Positions 42,820 to 52,984 of a stretch of DNA of 64,000 nucleotides are shown here, piece after piece. How positions within the stretch are numbered: the first letter of the stretch is position 1; every line of letters begins with the position of its first letter. The stretch covers positions 44,094,663 to 44,158,662 of the forward strand of contig NC_091298.1 in assembly GCF_038502225.1 (NCBI RefSeq), written 5' to 3'. The notes under the pieces were generated by a model. The model was not told the DNA's origin. It made no database searches and saw nothing but the letters and a program-made list of their open reading frames with translations. Origin of the DNA: Cherax quadricarinatus (lineage: Eukaryota; Arthropoda; Malacostraca; Decapoda; Parastacidae). The position numbers and the translations under genes were made by a program.

Positions 42820-42970
42820 CATGTTTACCATATCGGAGTAATGGAAATTTCATATCGTTGAACTTCATATTGTTTTTGTGCAGCCCACTGAAAGATTTGG
42901 TTGATGTCCACCTGGAGCCTTGCAGTGTCTGCAATGGAAGACGCTGTCACGCAGATTCGGGTGTCTTTTC
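42820..42970 (-). pseudogene. LINE-B, upstream RT fragment split off by LINE-F
   Basis: Minus strand encodes TRICVTASSIADTARLQVDI and NQIFQWAA, then after a +1/-1 shift MKFNDMKFPLLRYGKH, ending at the target-site duplication. The sequence resumes at 40861 with GKHEEIKTSSEYKT, so the two parts were one gene before LINE-F inserted. The 5' end is lost near 42970. Confidence 0.8.
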
Positions 42971-43034
42971 ATCTTTGTTTCGAATTCTTTTCACTTTTTT
43001 ATAGAATTGCATCACTGTGACCAACTGTCCCCGA

Positions 43035-43545
43035 CGTGTACTCACCTAATTGTACCCACCTAATTGTGGTTGCAGGAGTCGATACTCAGTTCCTGGCCCT
43101 GAATCATCACTGAACACTACTAGGTCCTCTCTCTTCCTGCTCCATGAGCTTTATCATACCTCGTCTTAAAGCTATGTATGGTTCCTGCCTCCACTATCTC
43201 ACGTCCTGACTACCCTATGACTGAATAAATACTTCCTAACATCTCTTTGACTCATCTGAGTCTTCAACTTCCAATTGTGACCCCTTGTTTCTGTGTCCCC
43301 TCTCCGGAACATTCTGTCTCTGTCCACCTTGTCCATTCCACGCAGTAATTTGTATGTTGTTATCATGTCTTCCCTAACCCTCCTGTCCTCCAGTGTCGTC
43401 AGGCCGATTTCCCTTAACCTTTCTTCACAGGACATTCCTCTTAGCTCTACAACTAACCTTGTCACAAACCTTTGCACTTTCTCTAATTTCTTGACATGCT
43501 TCATCAAGTGTAGGTTCCAAACTGGTGCTGCATACTCCAGTATGC
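43035..43545 (-). pseudogene. LINE-A copy 6: C-terminal fragment
   Basis: Contains the 3' tail (TACTCACCTAATTGTACCCACC), then the C-terminal domain HVKKLEKVQRFVTRLV, LRGMSCEERLREIGLTTLED and RDVRKYLFSHRVVRT (43507-43199). About 20 bp are missing near 43200. The 5' side stops at CATACTCCAGTATG where a Penelope-like repeat begins. Confidence 0.88.
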
Positions 43546-43862
43546 AACACCACTTCGACTAGTGGATGGTACCGCTATGATCCCGCCTCCTCCTCCTGCT
43601 TCGCCTCTCCTGACTACAGTATATAAGCCACTCCTACGCCCCTGTGCTGTAGTTTCTACAAGATTGATTGACTGAACACATCGTCTCCAGGCTGAGGGAC
43701 TGATTACCTCAAACTCCTCCTCTCGTTACACCTTTCTGCTTTGTATTGGACTGATGAAGCCATTGCGTGGCGAAGCGTTTCCTCAATAGAGAGTCCCTTA
43801 TGTTGCAAAAGTGTCTCAGTCTTCAACTTCTCGGTTTTAAACCATTTATCACATAATACAAT
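43546..43862 (+). mobile_element. Penelope-like terminal repeat with hammerhead motif, plus copy
   Basis: About 300 bp shared with the minus-strand copy at 49965-50164 and the fragment at 61720-61850. A TATATAAG box (43620-43627) precedes the hammerhead core by about 129 bp. Core: CTGATGA (43751-43757), stem II GCCA/TGGC (759-762/768-771), then GAAG instead of GAAA. The tail reads AACTTCTCGGTTTTAAACCA and TTTATCACATA. The GAAG change predicts reduced or no cleavage. It ends inside another LINE-A relic. Confidence 0.65.
43620..43627 (+). promoter_or_regulatory. Candidate TATA box in Penelope-like terminal repeat
   Basis: TATATAAG. The minus-strand copy has TTATAAGC at the same distance (about 129 bp) from its CTGATGA box, so the element is conserved between copies. 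A role as pol II promoter is inference. Confidence 0.35.
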
Positions 43863-43955
43863 ATAGTCCTCCTTCCAGTGTCGTCACGTTGTTTCCTTAT
43901 GCTCTCCCCATAGCACATACACCTTAGTTCAGGGACTAGTTGTGTTACAAACATC
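43863..43955 (-). pseudogene. LINE-A copy 7: short relic
   Basis: Diverged C-terminal piece (VTQLVPELRCMCYGESIRKQ on the minus strand) joined directly to (TG)n. Confidence 0.65.
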
Positions 43956-43959
43956 TGTG

Positions 43960-43977
43960 TGTAGGTGTGCATGTGTG

Positions 43978-44036
<59 letters not shown>

Positions 44037-44052
44037 CGCGCGCGTGTGTGTG
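43960..44052. repeat. (TG)n with (CG)n core
   Basis: TG tract with GTACGCGCGCGCGTG near 44031-44045, abutting the 3' end of LINE-A copy 8. Confidence 0.95.
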
Positions 44053-45056
44053 TACACACCTATTTGCACTCACCTACTTGTTGTTGCAGGGGTCGATACA
44101 TAGCTCCTGGCCCCGCCTCTCCACTGATCGCTACTAGGTCCTCTCTCTCCCTGCTCCATGACCTCTATCATACCTCGTCTTAAAACTATGTATGATTCCT
44201 GCCTTCACTGTATCACTTGCCAGACTATTCCACTTCCTGACAACTCTATGACTAAAGAAACACTTCCAAACTTATCTTTGACTCATCTGAGTCATAAACT
44301 TCCAATTGTGACCCCTTGTTTCTGTCCCATCTCTGGAGCATCCTGTCTCTGTCCACCTTGTCTATTTCACGCAGTATTTTGTATGTCGTTATCATGCCTC
44401 CCCTAACCCTCCTGTCCTCCAGTGTCGTCAGGCCGATTTCCCTCAATCTTCGTAGCTCTGGAACTAGCCTTGTTGCAAACCTTTGCACGTTCTCTAATTT
44501 TTTGACGTGATTGACCAGGTGTGGGTTTCAAACTGGTGCTGCATACTCCAGTAAGGGGCTGACGTACACGGTGTACAGAGTCTTCAACGATTCCTTACTG
44601 AGGCATCAGGTTTGCCAGGCGACCATATGCTGCAGCAGTTATCTGGTTGATGTGAGCCTCAGATGTGCTAGGTATTATACTCACCCTAAGATCCTTTTCC
44701 TTTAGCGAGGCTTGCAGGCTTTGGCCACCTAGCCTATATTCTGTCTGCGATCTTCTTTGCCCTTCCCCGATATGCATGACAGTTAAATTCAAGGAGCTAG
44801 TTGCTGGACAAGATTTCCAGCCAGTCCAGGTCTTTTTGTAGTCGTGCCTGATCCTCATCCGATTTAATTTTCCTCATTAACTTCACATCATCTGCCAACA
44901 GGGACACTTTTGAGTCTATCCCCTCCGTCATGTCATTCTCATAAACCAAAAGTAGCACCCATCTGGATCCCCGCTTGTCACATGGCTCATTGTTGCCTCC
45001 CTGTCAGATATTCTCTGATCCATTGCAGTGCCCTTCCTGTTATATGTGCCTGATCC

Positions 45057-45057
<1 letters not shown>
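44053..45057 (-). pseudogene. LINE-A copy 8: RT C-terminal half, decayed
   Basis: From 3' to 5': tail with TACACACCTATTTGCACTCACC, C-terminal domain (RLREIGLTTLEDRRVRGGMI at 44488-44252), then GEGQRRSQTEYRLGGQSLQA (44858-44595) and the start of the catalytic region with several deletions. Frames are broken throughout. Both ends are at (TG)n. Confidence 0.87.
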
Positions 45058-45132
<75 letters not shown>

Positions 45133-45148
45133 AGTGTGCGTGTGTGTG
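45058..45148. repeat. (TG)n between LINE-A copies 8 and 9
   Basis: About 40 TG units with small interruptions. It is at once the 5' flank of copy 8 and the 3' flank of copy 9. Confidence 0.95.
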
Positions 45149-47920
45149 TACTCACCTATTTGTACCCACCTATATGTGGTTGCAGGGGTCGATTCATAGC
45201 TCCTGGCCCCGCCCCTTCACTGATTGCTACTAGGTCCTCTCTCTCCCTGCTCCATGAGCTTTATCAAACCTCGTCTTAAAACTATGTATGGTTCCCGCCT
45301 CCACTACGTCACTTTCTAGGCTATTCCACTGTCTTACTACTTTATGACTGAAGAAATACTTCCTAACATCCCTCTGATTCATCTGAGTCTTCAACTTCCA
45401 ATTGTGACCTCTTGTTTCTGTGTCCCATCTCTGGAACATCCCGTCTTTGTCCACCTTGTCTATTCCGCGCAGTATTTTATATGTCGTTATCATGTCTCCC
45501 CTGACCCTCCTGTCCTCCAGTGTCGTCAGGCCGATTTCCCTTAACCTTTCTTCGTAGGACAATCCCCTTAGCTCTGGGACTAGTCTTGTTGCAAGCCTTT
45601 GCACCTTCTCTAATTTCTTGACGTGTTTGACCAAGTGTGGATTCCAAACTGGTTCTGCATTCTCCAGTATGGGCCTGACGTAGATGGTGCACAGAATCTT
45701 CAGCGATTCCTTACTGAGGTATCGGAACGCTATCCTTAGGTTTGCCAGACGCCCGTGCACTGCAACAGTTATCTGATTGATGTGCGCCTCAGATGTGCTC
45801 GGTGTTATACTCACCCTGAGATCTTTTTCCATGAGTGAGGTTTGCAGTCTTTGGCCGCCTAGACTATATTGTGTCTGCGGCCTTCTTTGCCCTTCCCCAA
45901 TCTTCATGACTTTGTATATGGCAGGGTTAAATTCAAGGGGCCAGTTACTGGACCAGGCTTGTAGCCTGTCCAGGTCTCTTTGTAGTCTTGCATGATCCTC
46001 GACCGATTTGATTCTCCTCATGAACTTCACATCATCTGCAAACAAGGACACTTCTGTGTCTATCTCTTCCGTTATGTCATTCACATATACCAAAAGCAGC
46101 ACAGGTCCTTGGACTGACCCCTGTGGAACCCCGCTTGTCACAGCCGCCCACTCTGATACCTCGTCACGTACCATGACTCGTTGTTGCCTCCCTCTCTGAT
46201 CCATTACAATACCTTTCCTGTTATGTGTGCCTGATCCTCTAGCTTTTGCAGTAACCCCTTGTGAGGAACTGTGTCGAAGGCCTTCTTGCAGTCCAAGAAA
46301 ATTCAGTCTATCCACCCTTCTCTCTTGTCTTACTTCTGTCACCTTGTCATAAAACTCCAGTAGGTTTGTGACACAGGATTTTTCTTCCCTGAAACCGTGC
46401 TGGTTGTCGATTATACACTTGTTTCTTTCCAGGTGCTCCACCACTCTCCTCCTGATCTTCTCCATGATTTTGCATACCATACACGTTAGTGACATAGGTC
46501 TGTAGTTTAATGCCTCATGGCTGTCTCCTTTTTTAAAAATTAGGACTACATTTGCCAAGTTTTAATGGATATGTTGAAGATCTTTGTTAGTGGCACACAC
46601 AACATCTCTGCTCCCTCTCTAAGGACCCACGGAGAGATGTTGTCTGTTCCCACCGTCTTTGAGGTGTCTAGTTCACATAGCAGCGTCTTCACCTCCTCAT
46701 TGGTTATGTGTACCTCACCCAACACTTGTTGGTGTACCTCTCTGTTCTGATTTCCTGAAGTCCTACCGATTTTCACAGTAAATACTTCTTTAAATCTCGT
46801 GTTGAGCTCCTCACATACCTCTCGGTCGTTTCTTGTAAACTCATCAACCTTCCTCAGTCTGATTACCTGGTCCTTGACTGTTGTTTTCCTCCTGATGTGG
46901 CTATACAACAGCTTCGGGTCAGACTTGACTTTCAAAGCTATGTCATTTTCATATTGTCGCTGAGTCTCCCTTCTTATCTGTGCATATTCTTTTCTGGCCC
47001 TTTATCTCTTTATTTTCCTGAGTTCTTTGTCTTCTGTACCATTTCCATTCTCTAGTTAATCTAGTTTTTGCCTCCTTACACCTTTGGGTGAATCAAGGAC
47101 TCGTTCTGGTCTTCCCATTATTTCTGTTTCCCATGCAAACAAACCTCTCCTCTGCCTCCTTGACTTTTGTTGTCACACAGTCCATCATTTCTTGTACTGG
47201 TTTTCCTGTCAGTTCTCTCTCCCACCGAATATCTTGCAAGAAGTTCCTCTTGCCTGAGTAGTCCCCCCTTTTGTAGTTTTTGTTTTTTCCCATCCTATTC
47301 CTGCTACTCTCTCCACTTGTAGCTCAACTATGTAGTCAAAGCACAGAACCACATGATCACTAGCTCCTAGGGGCCTTTCATACATGATATCCTCGATGTT
47401 TGAACTACTCAAGGTGAATACAAGGTCCAGTCTTGCTGGATCATCCTCACCTCTCTCTCTCTGGTAGTGTCTCTAACATGTTGATGCATGAGGTTTTCCA
47501 GTACCACATCCATCATCTTGGCTCTCCATGTTTCGGGATCCTAATGGGGCTCCAGGTTTTCCCAGTCAATCTCCTTGTGATTGAAATCACCCATAACTAG
47601 TAACTTTGCTCCCCCATGTGAGCTCTTCTGGCCACCTCGGCTAGTGTGTCGACCATTGCTCTGATGCTCTCGTCGTATTCTTCTCTTGGCCTCTTGCAGT
47701 TCTATGGCGGGTTGTACATTACTGCAATTATCACCTTATGGTCCTCAGGGTGGATTGTTCCTACTAAGTAGTCCATTTCGCCCATGCCATCCATTCCATC
47801 CATTTTCTCAAAACCCCACTGGTTTTTAATGAGCAGTGCAACTCCTCCTCCCCCTCTCCTCCCTCTGTCTTTCCAGACGATTTGATATCCAGGTGGAAAG
47901 ATTGCATCTGTTATCATCCT
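45149..47920 (-). pseudogene. LINE-A copy 9: endonuclease-RT, 5'-truncated, frameshifted
   Basis: Second longest LINE-A copy, lacking ORF1 and the first third of the endonuclease. 45230-46558 encodes most of RT (IFKKGDSHEALNYRPMSLTC, SGVPQGSVQGPVLLLVYVND, FADDVKFMRR) with a frameshift that removes motif A from frame. 46935-46546, 47293-47093, 47412-47209 and 48058-47702 carry the linker and endonuclease in alternating frames. The endonuclease GDFNH block is intact near 47590, unlike copy 2. The break point is RMITDAIFPPG, directly at (TG)n. Confidence 0.9.
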
Positions 47921-48036
<116 letters not shown>

Positions 48037-49185
48037 TGACTGACGGAAATAATAACACAATTTCATTTATACCGTTACTTTACGTCCCTGCACAAGTCTT
48101 CTACGGTCGAATTCATTAGAAGACTAAAAACAGTAGATGAAGCAGTTTTGACGTTATCTGTTCGTCAGTCATCGTAGGAGGTGATCAATCTCTCCTTTCT
48201 TAAACATGTATTAAGTTGGCTGGTTAATGGGATTCAAAACTTATCGACCAAAAAAAACCTTTAATTCATAAAATTATATTTGAAATATACACTTAGCAAA
48301 TATAAACTAAGAAAATGCAGTTTAGGTCATCATCTACACACGGGTTATAAAGGCTGCTTGGAAAGCTGTCTACTAACAGTCATAAATAATTCAAACACTA
48401 AAATAGGAATTAAAGTAATGCCTCAGCATGTATATACTCTGGGAGAAATACAACCCTTAGACATATGGCCAGAGCTTAAACACTTTATCAGAAGTTAGGT
48501 ACAACACTTGATCTTATGTCACGGGTGAATGTTGCTCATTAGTGGAGACGGACGTGAAAATGGTACTTTGGTCAGTGAAGCATTTCTGATATCCAGCTAT
48601 AGTTATTTAGATTAAGATTCGTAATATAAATAAACGAAAGAAATGTTAATAAATATCTTCAAATAAGTTCCAGATATATCTCTTGACCACTAACAGCCGC
48701 GTTAAAGAAATATGACAAAACACTTGACAGGTGACCATTGGTTTTGAGAGACAAAGCTGGTTCAGTCGCTCTGCCTCAACCTTACATGTCAGCGACTGTG
48801 ATCAGTTTAGTGTTGGGTGAGGTAGTGACCGCATGTCTGTGCTACAGTGCGTAATATTACGTGTTAAGTGTTAGTGATATAGTGTGAAATGTAATACACA
48901 ACGTGTTACTGATATGTGGATAAAATCAAATTGTAGACATAGTGTTGCAGTGTGTAGGATGTCGCAAGATAACCTTACAGTGCTTATTATTAGGTATCCT
49001 CAGAGGGGATTTTTAAGTGATTTTCAGTTTTTTTTTTTTAACTCTAACTTGTCGTTTTTCGATCATAATCCGAGAAGCCTCATCCAATATGCTTGTAATT
49101 TTCGAGGCTTGTGTAGTGTAATGGAACAATAAGCAAGTGCATGTCGTCACTGTCTTAACCTGCTGAAACCACTTCATTGTGGCAT
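48037..49185. other. AT-rich stretch without supported genes
   Basis: Two short plus-strand frames (48280-48498 and 48884-49132, 72 and 82 codons) show no motif I recognise and no convincing splice or polyA context. I leave them unannotated. The second ends 100 bp before a LINE-B tail. Confidence 0.45.
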
Positions 49186-49189
49186 AGTT

Positions 49190-49275
49190 CGAGGCCTAGT
49201 CACAGACCGGGCGAGGCCTGGTCACAGACTGTGCCGTGGGGGCAGTATCCCCAAAAAAACACTCCAGGTACACAG
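49190..49275 (+). mobile_element. LINE-B 3'-tail fragment, plus orientation
   Basis: Its complement holds TACCTGGAGTG, GGGATACTGCCCCCACGG and GGTCTGTGACCAGGCCTCG, matching the LINE-B tail near 40030-40105, with a short internal duplication of the CACAGAC...GAGGCC block. Confidence 0.65.
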
Positions 49276-49399
49276 CTTCAAACAATCATAAAAGTTGCCT
49301 CTTAATTCACCGACGACTGAGTGAAATTCAGGTGTGTAGGAGTAGAGTTGATCATTTTTTATGTAATACAATACAGAAGTAGCTACATGGAGTTGGAAG

Positions 49400-49644
49400 T
49401 CTTTAGCTCAAGATGTTTCACACACTCGTGCGTTGTCACGAAAAATGTATTGTTGCAAGACATCAACAGACAGGACAGCGCTTAGTTAAGAAAATAATAA
49501 CAGGAGGAATTCTCTGAGACAAGACAGAAGGTATGTGTGAAACCTGTCTTGCTTCAGAGAATTTTCCCTCTTATCTGTTGCTGTCTTGCAACATTGCATA
49601 GCTCCTGACAACGCCCGAGAGTGTGAAAGATCTAGAGCTAAAGA
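49400..49644. repeat. Fold-back (MITE-like) imperfect palindrome, 245 bp
   Basis: The left half from TCTTTAGCTCAAGATGTTTC is the approximate reverse complement of the right half ending GAAAGATCTAGAGCTAAAGA. Matching runs include TTGTTGCAAGACATCAACAG / CTGTTGCTGTCTTGCAACA and AATTCTCTGA...GACAAGACAG / CTGTCTTGCTTCAGAGAAT. No coding capacity. Confidence 0.75.
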
Positions 49645-49964
49645 TTTTTCATCCCCAAGTGGCTTGTTCATTGTTAAAATAGCTAATCTGCAGTTGCATT
49701 GCGTGTAATATAAAGTAAAAAAAACATCATTAGCAGTTTCCTCTTGGGAACGTCTTCAGTGTTTAATGCCTGATGCAGCTGACCACCTTCAAAGTACGTT
49801 CTGATCGGCGTCAAACTCTCAGCACTCATGTAGTTTACTGAACGCAAAGTTCCCCCTCTAATTCACTAACAAAGGTCCCGATTTCCTAATTTTATTGAGT
49901 AAAAAGTTAAGTTTATTTATAGATGAATGGTTTACAGAACCGACATGCTGATAAATGTGCAACT

Positions 49965-50164
49965 CTTGGGTATCTTTATTGAGGAAACGTTTCGCCACAC
50001 AGTGGCTTCATCAGTCCATACAAAGGAGAAACTTGAAGCAACAGGGAGGAGAATGAGGTAATCAGTTCCTCAACCTTGAGTCTATGTGGTCAGTCCATCA
50101 ATCTTGAATAGAATACGGCATATGAGCGGAGAAGCAGCTTATAAACCGTATGGCAGGAGAGGTG
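49965..50164 (-). mobile_element. Penelope-like terminal repeat with intact hammerhead core, minus copy
   Basis: On the minus strand: TTATAAGC, then about 129 bp later CTGATGA (50014-50008), stem II GCCAC/GTGGC with a 3-nt loop, GAAA (49993-49990) and CGTTTCCTCAATAAAGATAC. All universally conserved hammerhead boxes are present. The loop-less ACGT after GAA would favour action as a dimer. The family is the same as at 43546-43862. Confidence 0.7.
49983..50025 (-). ncRNA. Hammerhead ribozyme-like motif (type I arrangement), core intact
   Basis: CUGAUGA, a 5-bp stem II (GCCAC/GUGGC) and GAAA occur in the right order and spacing. Stem III is minimal (ACGU), as reported for hammerheads in Penelope-like elements. 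Stem I would be formed by the flanks of the boxes and looks weak. Self-cleavage is predicted, not shown. Confidence 0.55.
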
Positions 50165-50183
50165 ACACCACCTACGACTGCTG

Positions 50184-50263
50184 CACCTCTCCTGCCTACG
50201 GTTTATAAGCTGCTTCTCTGCTCATATGCCGTATTCTATTCAAGATTGATGGACTGACCACAT
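50184..50263 (+). repeat. Inverted partial copy of the Penelope-like repeat
   Basis: 80 bp nearly perfectly complementary to 50084-50164 across a 19-bp spacer, giving a long hairpin. It carries the TTATAAGC region but not the hammerhead core. Its right end joins the MITE terminus. Confidence 0.85.
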
Positions 50264-50719
50264 CGTGCCGAATATGTAAAACTGGTCAAATAGCAAGAAA
50301 TCATTTAAAATTAAGTCCTTTCTAAAATTTTCTCTTATACGTTTAAAGATATATATATATATATATTTATTTATTAATGTAAATGTAAAAAAAAAAAAAA
50401 AAAAATTAATTTTGCTCCAAAAGAATCTTAGAAAACCTTATTATAGCAAGAACAATTTATTTTAGCCTAATCCAACTAAATATATTTTAGATTTGTTTAC
50501 AGTAATTTAATACTAAACACTCACACTGAAATATATTTTTTTTTCGTTAGGTGTAGAATGATTTTGGCGAAATTATTGCATACACAAATTTTCGCTTGTC
50601 CTATATGGCAAGATGAGCGTTGCTATTTAATCCAAGCTGTATAACCCTTGTGGCTTAGCGCTTCTTTTTTATTATAATAATATTTAATCCAAGATCGCAA
50701 GTTCTGCCTATTCGGCACG

Positions 50720-50722
<3 letters not shown>
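50263..50722 (+). mobile_element. MITE-1, full-length copy with nested insertion
   Basis: About 460 bp, AT-rich and non-coding. It starts TCGTGCCGAATATGTAAAAC and ends GTTCTGCCTATTCGGCACGA, so the ends are inverted repeats of about 12-20 bp. Two other partial copies lie at 60335-60545 and 61952-62425. A non-autonomous DNA transposon is the simplest reading, but no transposase partner is visible and the superfamily is unknown. Confidence 0.7.
50637..50680 (+). mobile_element. Short retro-insert with 13-bp TSD inside MITE-1 (TTAGCGCTTC repeat, copy 2)
   Basis: 44 bp (CTGTATAACCCTTGTGGCTT, AGCGCTTC, T-run, ATTATAATAA) bracketed by TATTTAATCCAAG at 50624-50636 and 50681-50693. The duplication and the simple ATAATAA tail indicate retrotransposition of the very 3' end of a SINE or LINE. 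Confidence 0.85.
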
Positions 50723-50811
<89 letters not shown>

Positions 50812-50820
50812 TATATATAT
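50719..50820. repeat. (CA)n(TA)n compound microsatellite
   Basis: About 11 CA units followed by about 40 TA units. On the minus strand it follows a SINE and may be that SINE's simple-repeat tail. Confidence 0.97.
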
Positions 50821-50912
50821 AATCACTGATCTCTGGCCGAAGGAGACTCGAACCTACGAACCTTGGAGCAAGGTACGCAGTGCTCTACCATTCTCACCAG
50901 TGTGGTGAGAAT
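50821..50912 (-). mobile_element. tRNA-derived SINE head (SINE-3)
   Basis: On the minus strand: TGGTGAGAATGGTAGAGCAC (box-A-like), then GGTTCGAGTCTCC (box B) and TTCGGCCAGAGATCAGTGAT. The spacing between boxes fits a pol III tRNA-type promoter. It leads into (TA)n(CA)n. It lacks a proper acceptor stem so is not a tRNA gene. Confidence 0.78.
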
Positions 50913-51427
50913 AGGACGGAACCAGTCTAAGCAGAAGATGGGAAAAGCAATGAAAATATAGGAATGGTGAAGAAGTAAGGAAAGGAGGAGATGAAGGACA
51001 GCTCAAGTCACAAGTGTTTTGAAGACTAGAGCACTTGGCACTGTAGAGTGAAAGCCGGACTAAGATTCATATTAGGAATGTTATGTATAAGGAATGCTTC
51101 AACAAGAGGTATTAGAAAGTCACTTATGTAAATGAAGCGCTCAACCATGAGTGATGAAATTTTTCCTATAATAAATGTGCTGGACTGTACGTATGTGTTA
51201 TTTTCCGCATCTGGTCGGCACCAACTTACTATTTATTTTCGAGAAGTTTTAACCTTACCGCCCCTAGCAATGCTGTTTTCTGTTGTTAGACTATCTTCCT
51301 GTTTACTGGTCCTCTGCTTCCCCCCTCAAGGAAGGGTCCTTGATGCTGGTGAGGGGCTCTTGATCTATGGAATTGGATTTGTACTCCAGATTCCTGAATT
51401 AAACCTGAATACCTTCCACATCCCCCC
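50913..51427. other. Non-coding stretch
   Basis: No supported gene. A 112-codon plus-strand frame begins at 51132, runs through the following short repeat, and shows no recognisable domain. Confidence 0.45.
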
Positions 51428-51483
51428 ACAGGCGCTGCATAATCCTACGGGTTTAGCGCTTCCCCTTTGATTATACTAATAAT
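51428..51483 (+). repeat. Short dispersed repeat (TTAGCGCTTC tail), copy 3
   Basis: GGCGCTGCATAATCCTACGG, GTTTAGCGCTTCCCCTTTGA, TTATACTAATAAT. It matches the 44-bp insert at 50637-50680 and the reversed copy near 12.3 kb. Confidence 0.7.
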
Positions 51484-52439
51484 GGTCCTCTGCCAAAACT
51501 GTCTACCTTTCTAGCCTTGTTGAAGCATCACATAACATTCCAGTCATGAATCTTAGCCGAGTTCTGGTTCTCTGTAAATGCCCTCCATTCTCATTACATT
51601 GTCAAATGCTCTAAACTTTAGAAAACATGTTACTTAACCTGGCCTTTGTCTCCTCTACTAACCTCTTCACCATTTCTATATTTTTGTTCTTGTCTTCTAC
51701 TTAGGTTGGTTCTGTCAAACGTTTTCATACTCGTAAATTTGTATCCTAGTGCTGATTATTTGTTAATAATCTTACCTAATGTTACACAGCCTAACCATAC
51801 AGAGAATTTTACGACTGATCTAGGTTATGATAGGTTTGGCTGGGTTTTGGGAAAAAGTACATAATGGGTGTATATGATGATGCACATTTTACAGAATAAC
51901 GTATTCTTCAAGTTAGTAACTAACAAGCAAATTACAGCCTTGGAAAGCTAGAATGGACGCAAGTTTTGTTTTAGAGATAATCTTGGTTATTGTGTATACA
52001 AATAGTTAAATTTATCCGTGTTAGTAACAAAACCTTAAATTTAAATAGGTGGCCAAAATGGTTTGATGATGAGTTGCCGACAACGTCAATCAGCATAAAT
52101 ACGAAGCTTAAACTGATAAGAGGAACAATGCGTGTCCGTCATAGGAAGCTGTTTAATCATCTGGCGAGCTTCAATGATTCAAAACTCTGAATATAAGTAG
52201 GGGGGAAATTAAAAAGTAAATAGCTTCTCTCATCATTGTATCATTATACATTTACACTCAACTATGGTGGACTCCAGTTGACAAACCCCTTGTTCTGAAC
52301 CAGGTGATACTGCAGAGAACTAGCAACTATTACTACCACCACTACAACTACAACTACCAGCACTATTCAATATGATGTGGTCTCCATTGTAAAGGACATC
52401 AACAATATTTTTTTTTTCATTTTGAAATATTAGACACAC
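51484..52439. other. Non-coding stretch with a possible LINE relic
   Basis: A 66-codon plus-strand frame at 51990-52190 contains LNRWPKWFDDEL, which resembles the linker between endonuclease and RT in several LINEs, but nothing else around it matches. I do not call a gene. Confidence 0.35.
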
Positions 52440-52640
52440 ACATGGGTCAGTTGACAGCGCCCTCAGCTGACATACTGTGGGATCCATGGCTCAATCCCCA
52501 GCAAAAGTGGAAACTTTTGACGTGTTTCCTTACACCTGCTGTCCCTGTTCCTCTAGGAGTAGTAGGTACCTGGGTGTTATTGACAGTTGTGAGTGGCATC
52601 TCGAGGGAGGTAGTATACCTTTAATAGGACTGGAATTCGA
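52440..52640 (+). mobile_element. tRNA-derived SINE (SINE-1), degenerate copy
   Basis: GGTCAGTTGACAGCGCC head, box-B-like GGCTCAATCCCC, then TTTCCTTACACCTGCTGTCC and GTAGGTACCTGGGTGTTATT, parallel to 2142-2330. It is more diverged than the other two copies. Confidence 0.7.
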
Positions 52641-52761
52641 AAGGAGATTAGGATAGCACCTTTTAGCCTCTAAAATTAATCAGTTTAAAATAAACGCTGT
52701 ATTCCTTTGATGTAATTGAACAACTATGGCTTGGCAATGATTGTGCGAATTTTATCATAGT

Positions 52762-52800
52762 CATACAAGATGTTCACACTAAGTGTGAACATCTTGTATG
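52762..52800. repeat. Perfect 39-bp palindrome (19-bp arms)
   Basis: CATACAAGATGTTCACACT, one A, then its exact reverse complement. No T-run follows, so a bacterial-type terminator is not implied. Confidence 0.9.
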
Positions 52801-52984
52801 TTATTTGAGATGTTTAAAATATCATCAAGGTTAGCCAGTGACAAACTTAATTCCTCCAAATTTAGAGTAGCAAGGTACATATTTCCACCAGATTTACGAA
52901 ATATTCTCAGCTCATTAACACCCCTCTTTCACCCCTCCGGCCTGCCGGTCTCCCTGAATCCATTCATAAATGTTATCTTGCTCT

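Noticed and set aside
48280..48498. Small protein gene of 72 codons
   Set aside because: Basic peptide in AT-rich DNA, no motif or context.
48884..49132. Small protein gene of 82 codons
   Set aside because: No recognisable domain, low-complexity Phe run from a poly-T, no splice or poly-A support.
52762..52800. Rho-independent-type terminator
   Set aside because: Perfect hairpin but no T-run and not relevant to a eukaryotic nuclear locus.
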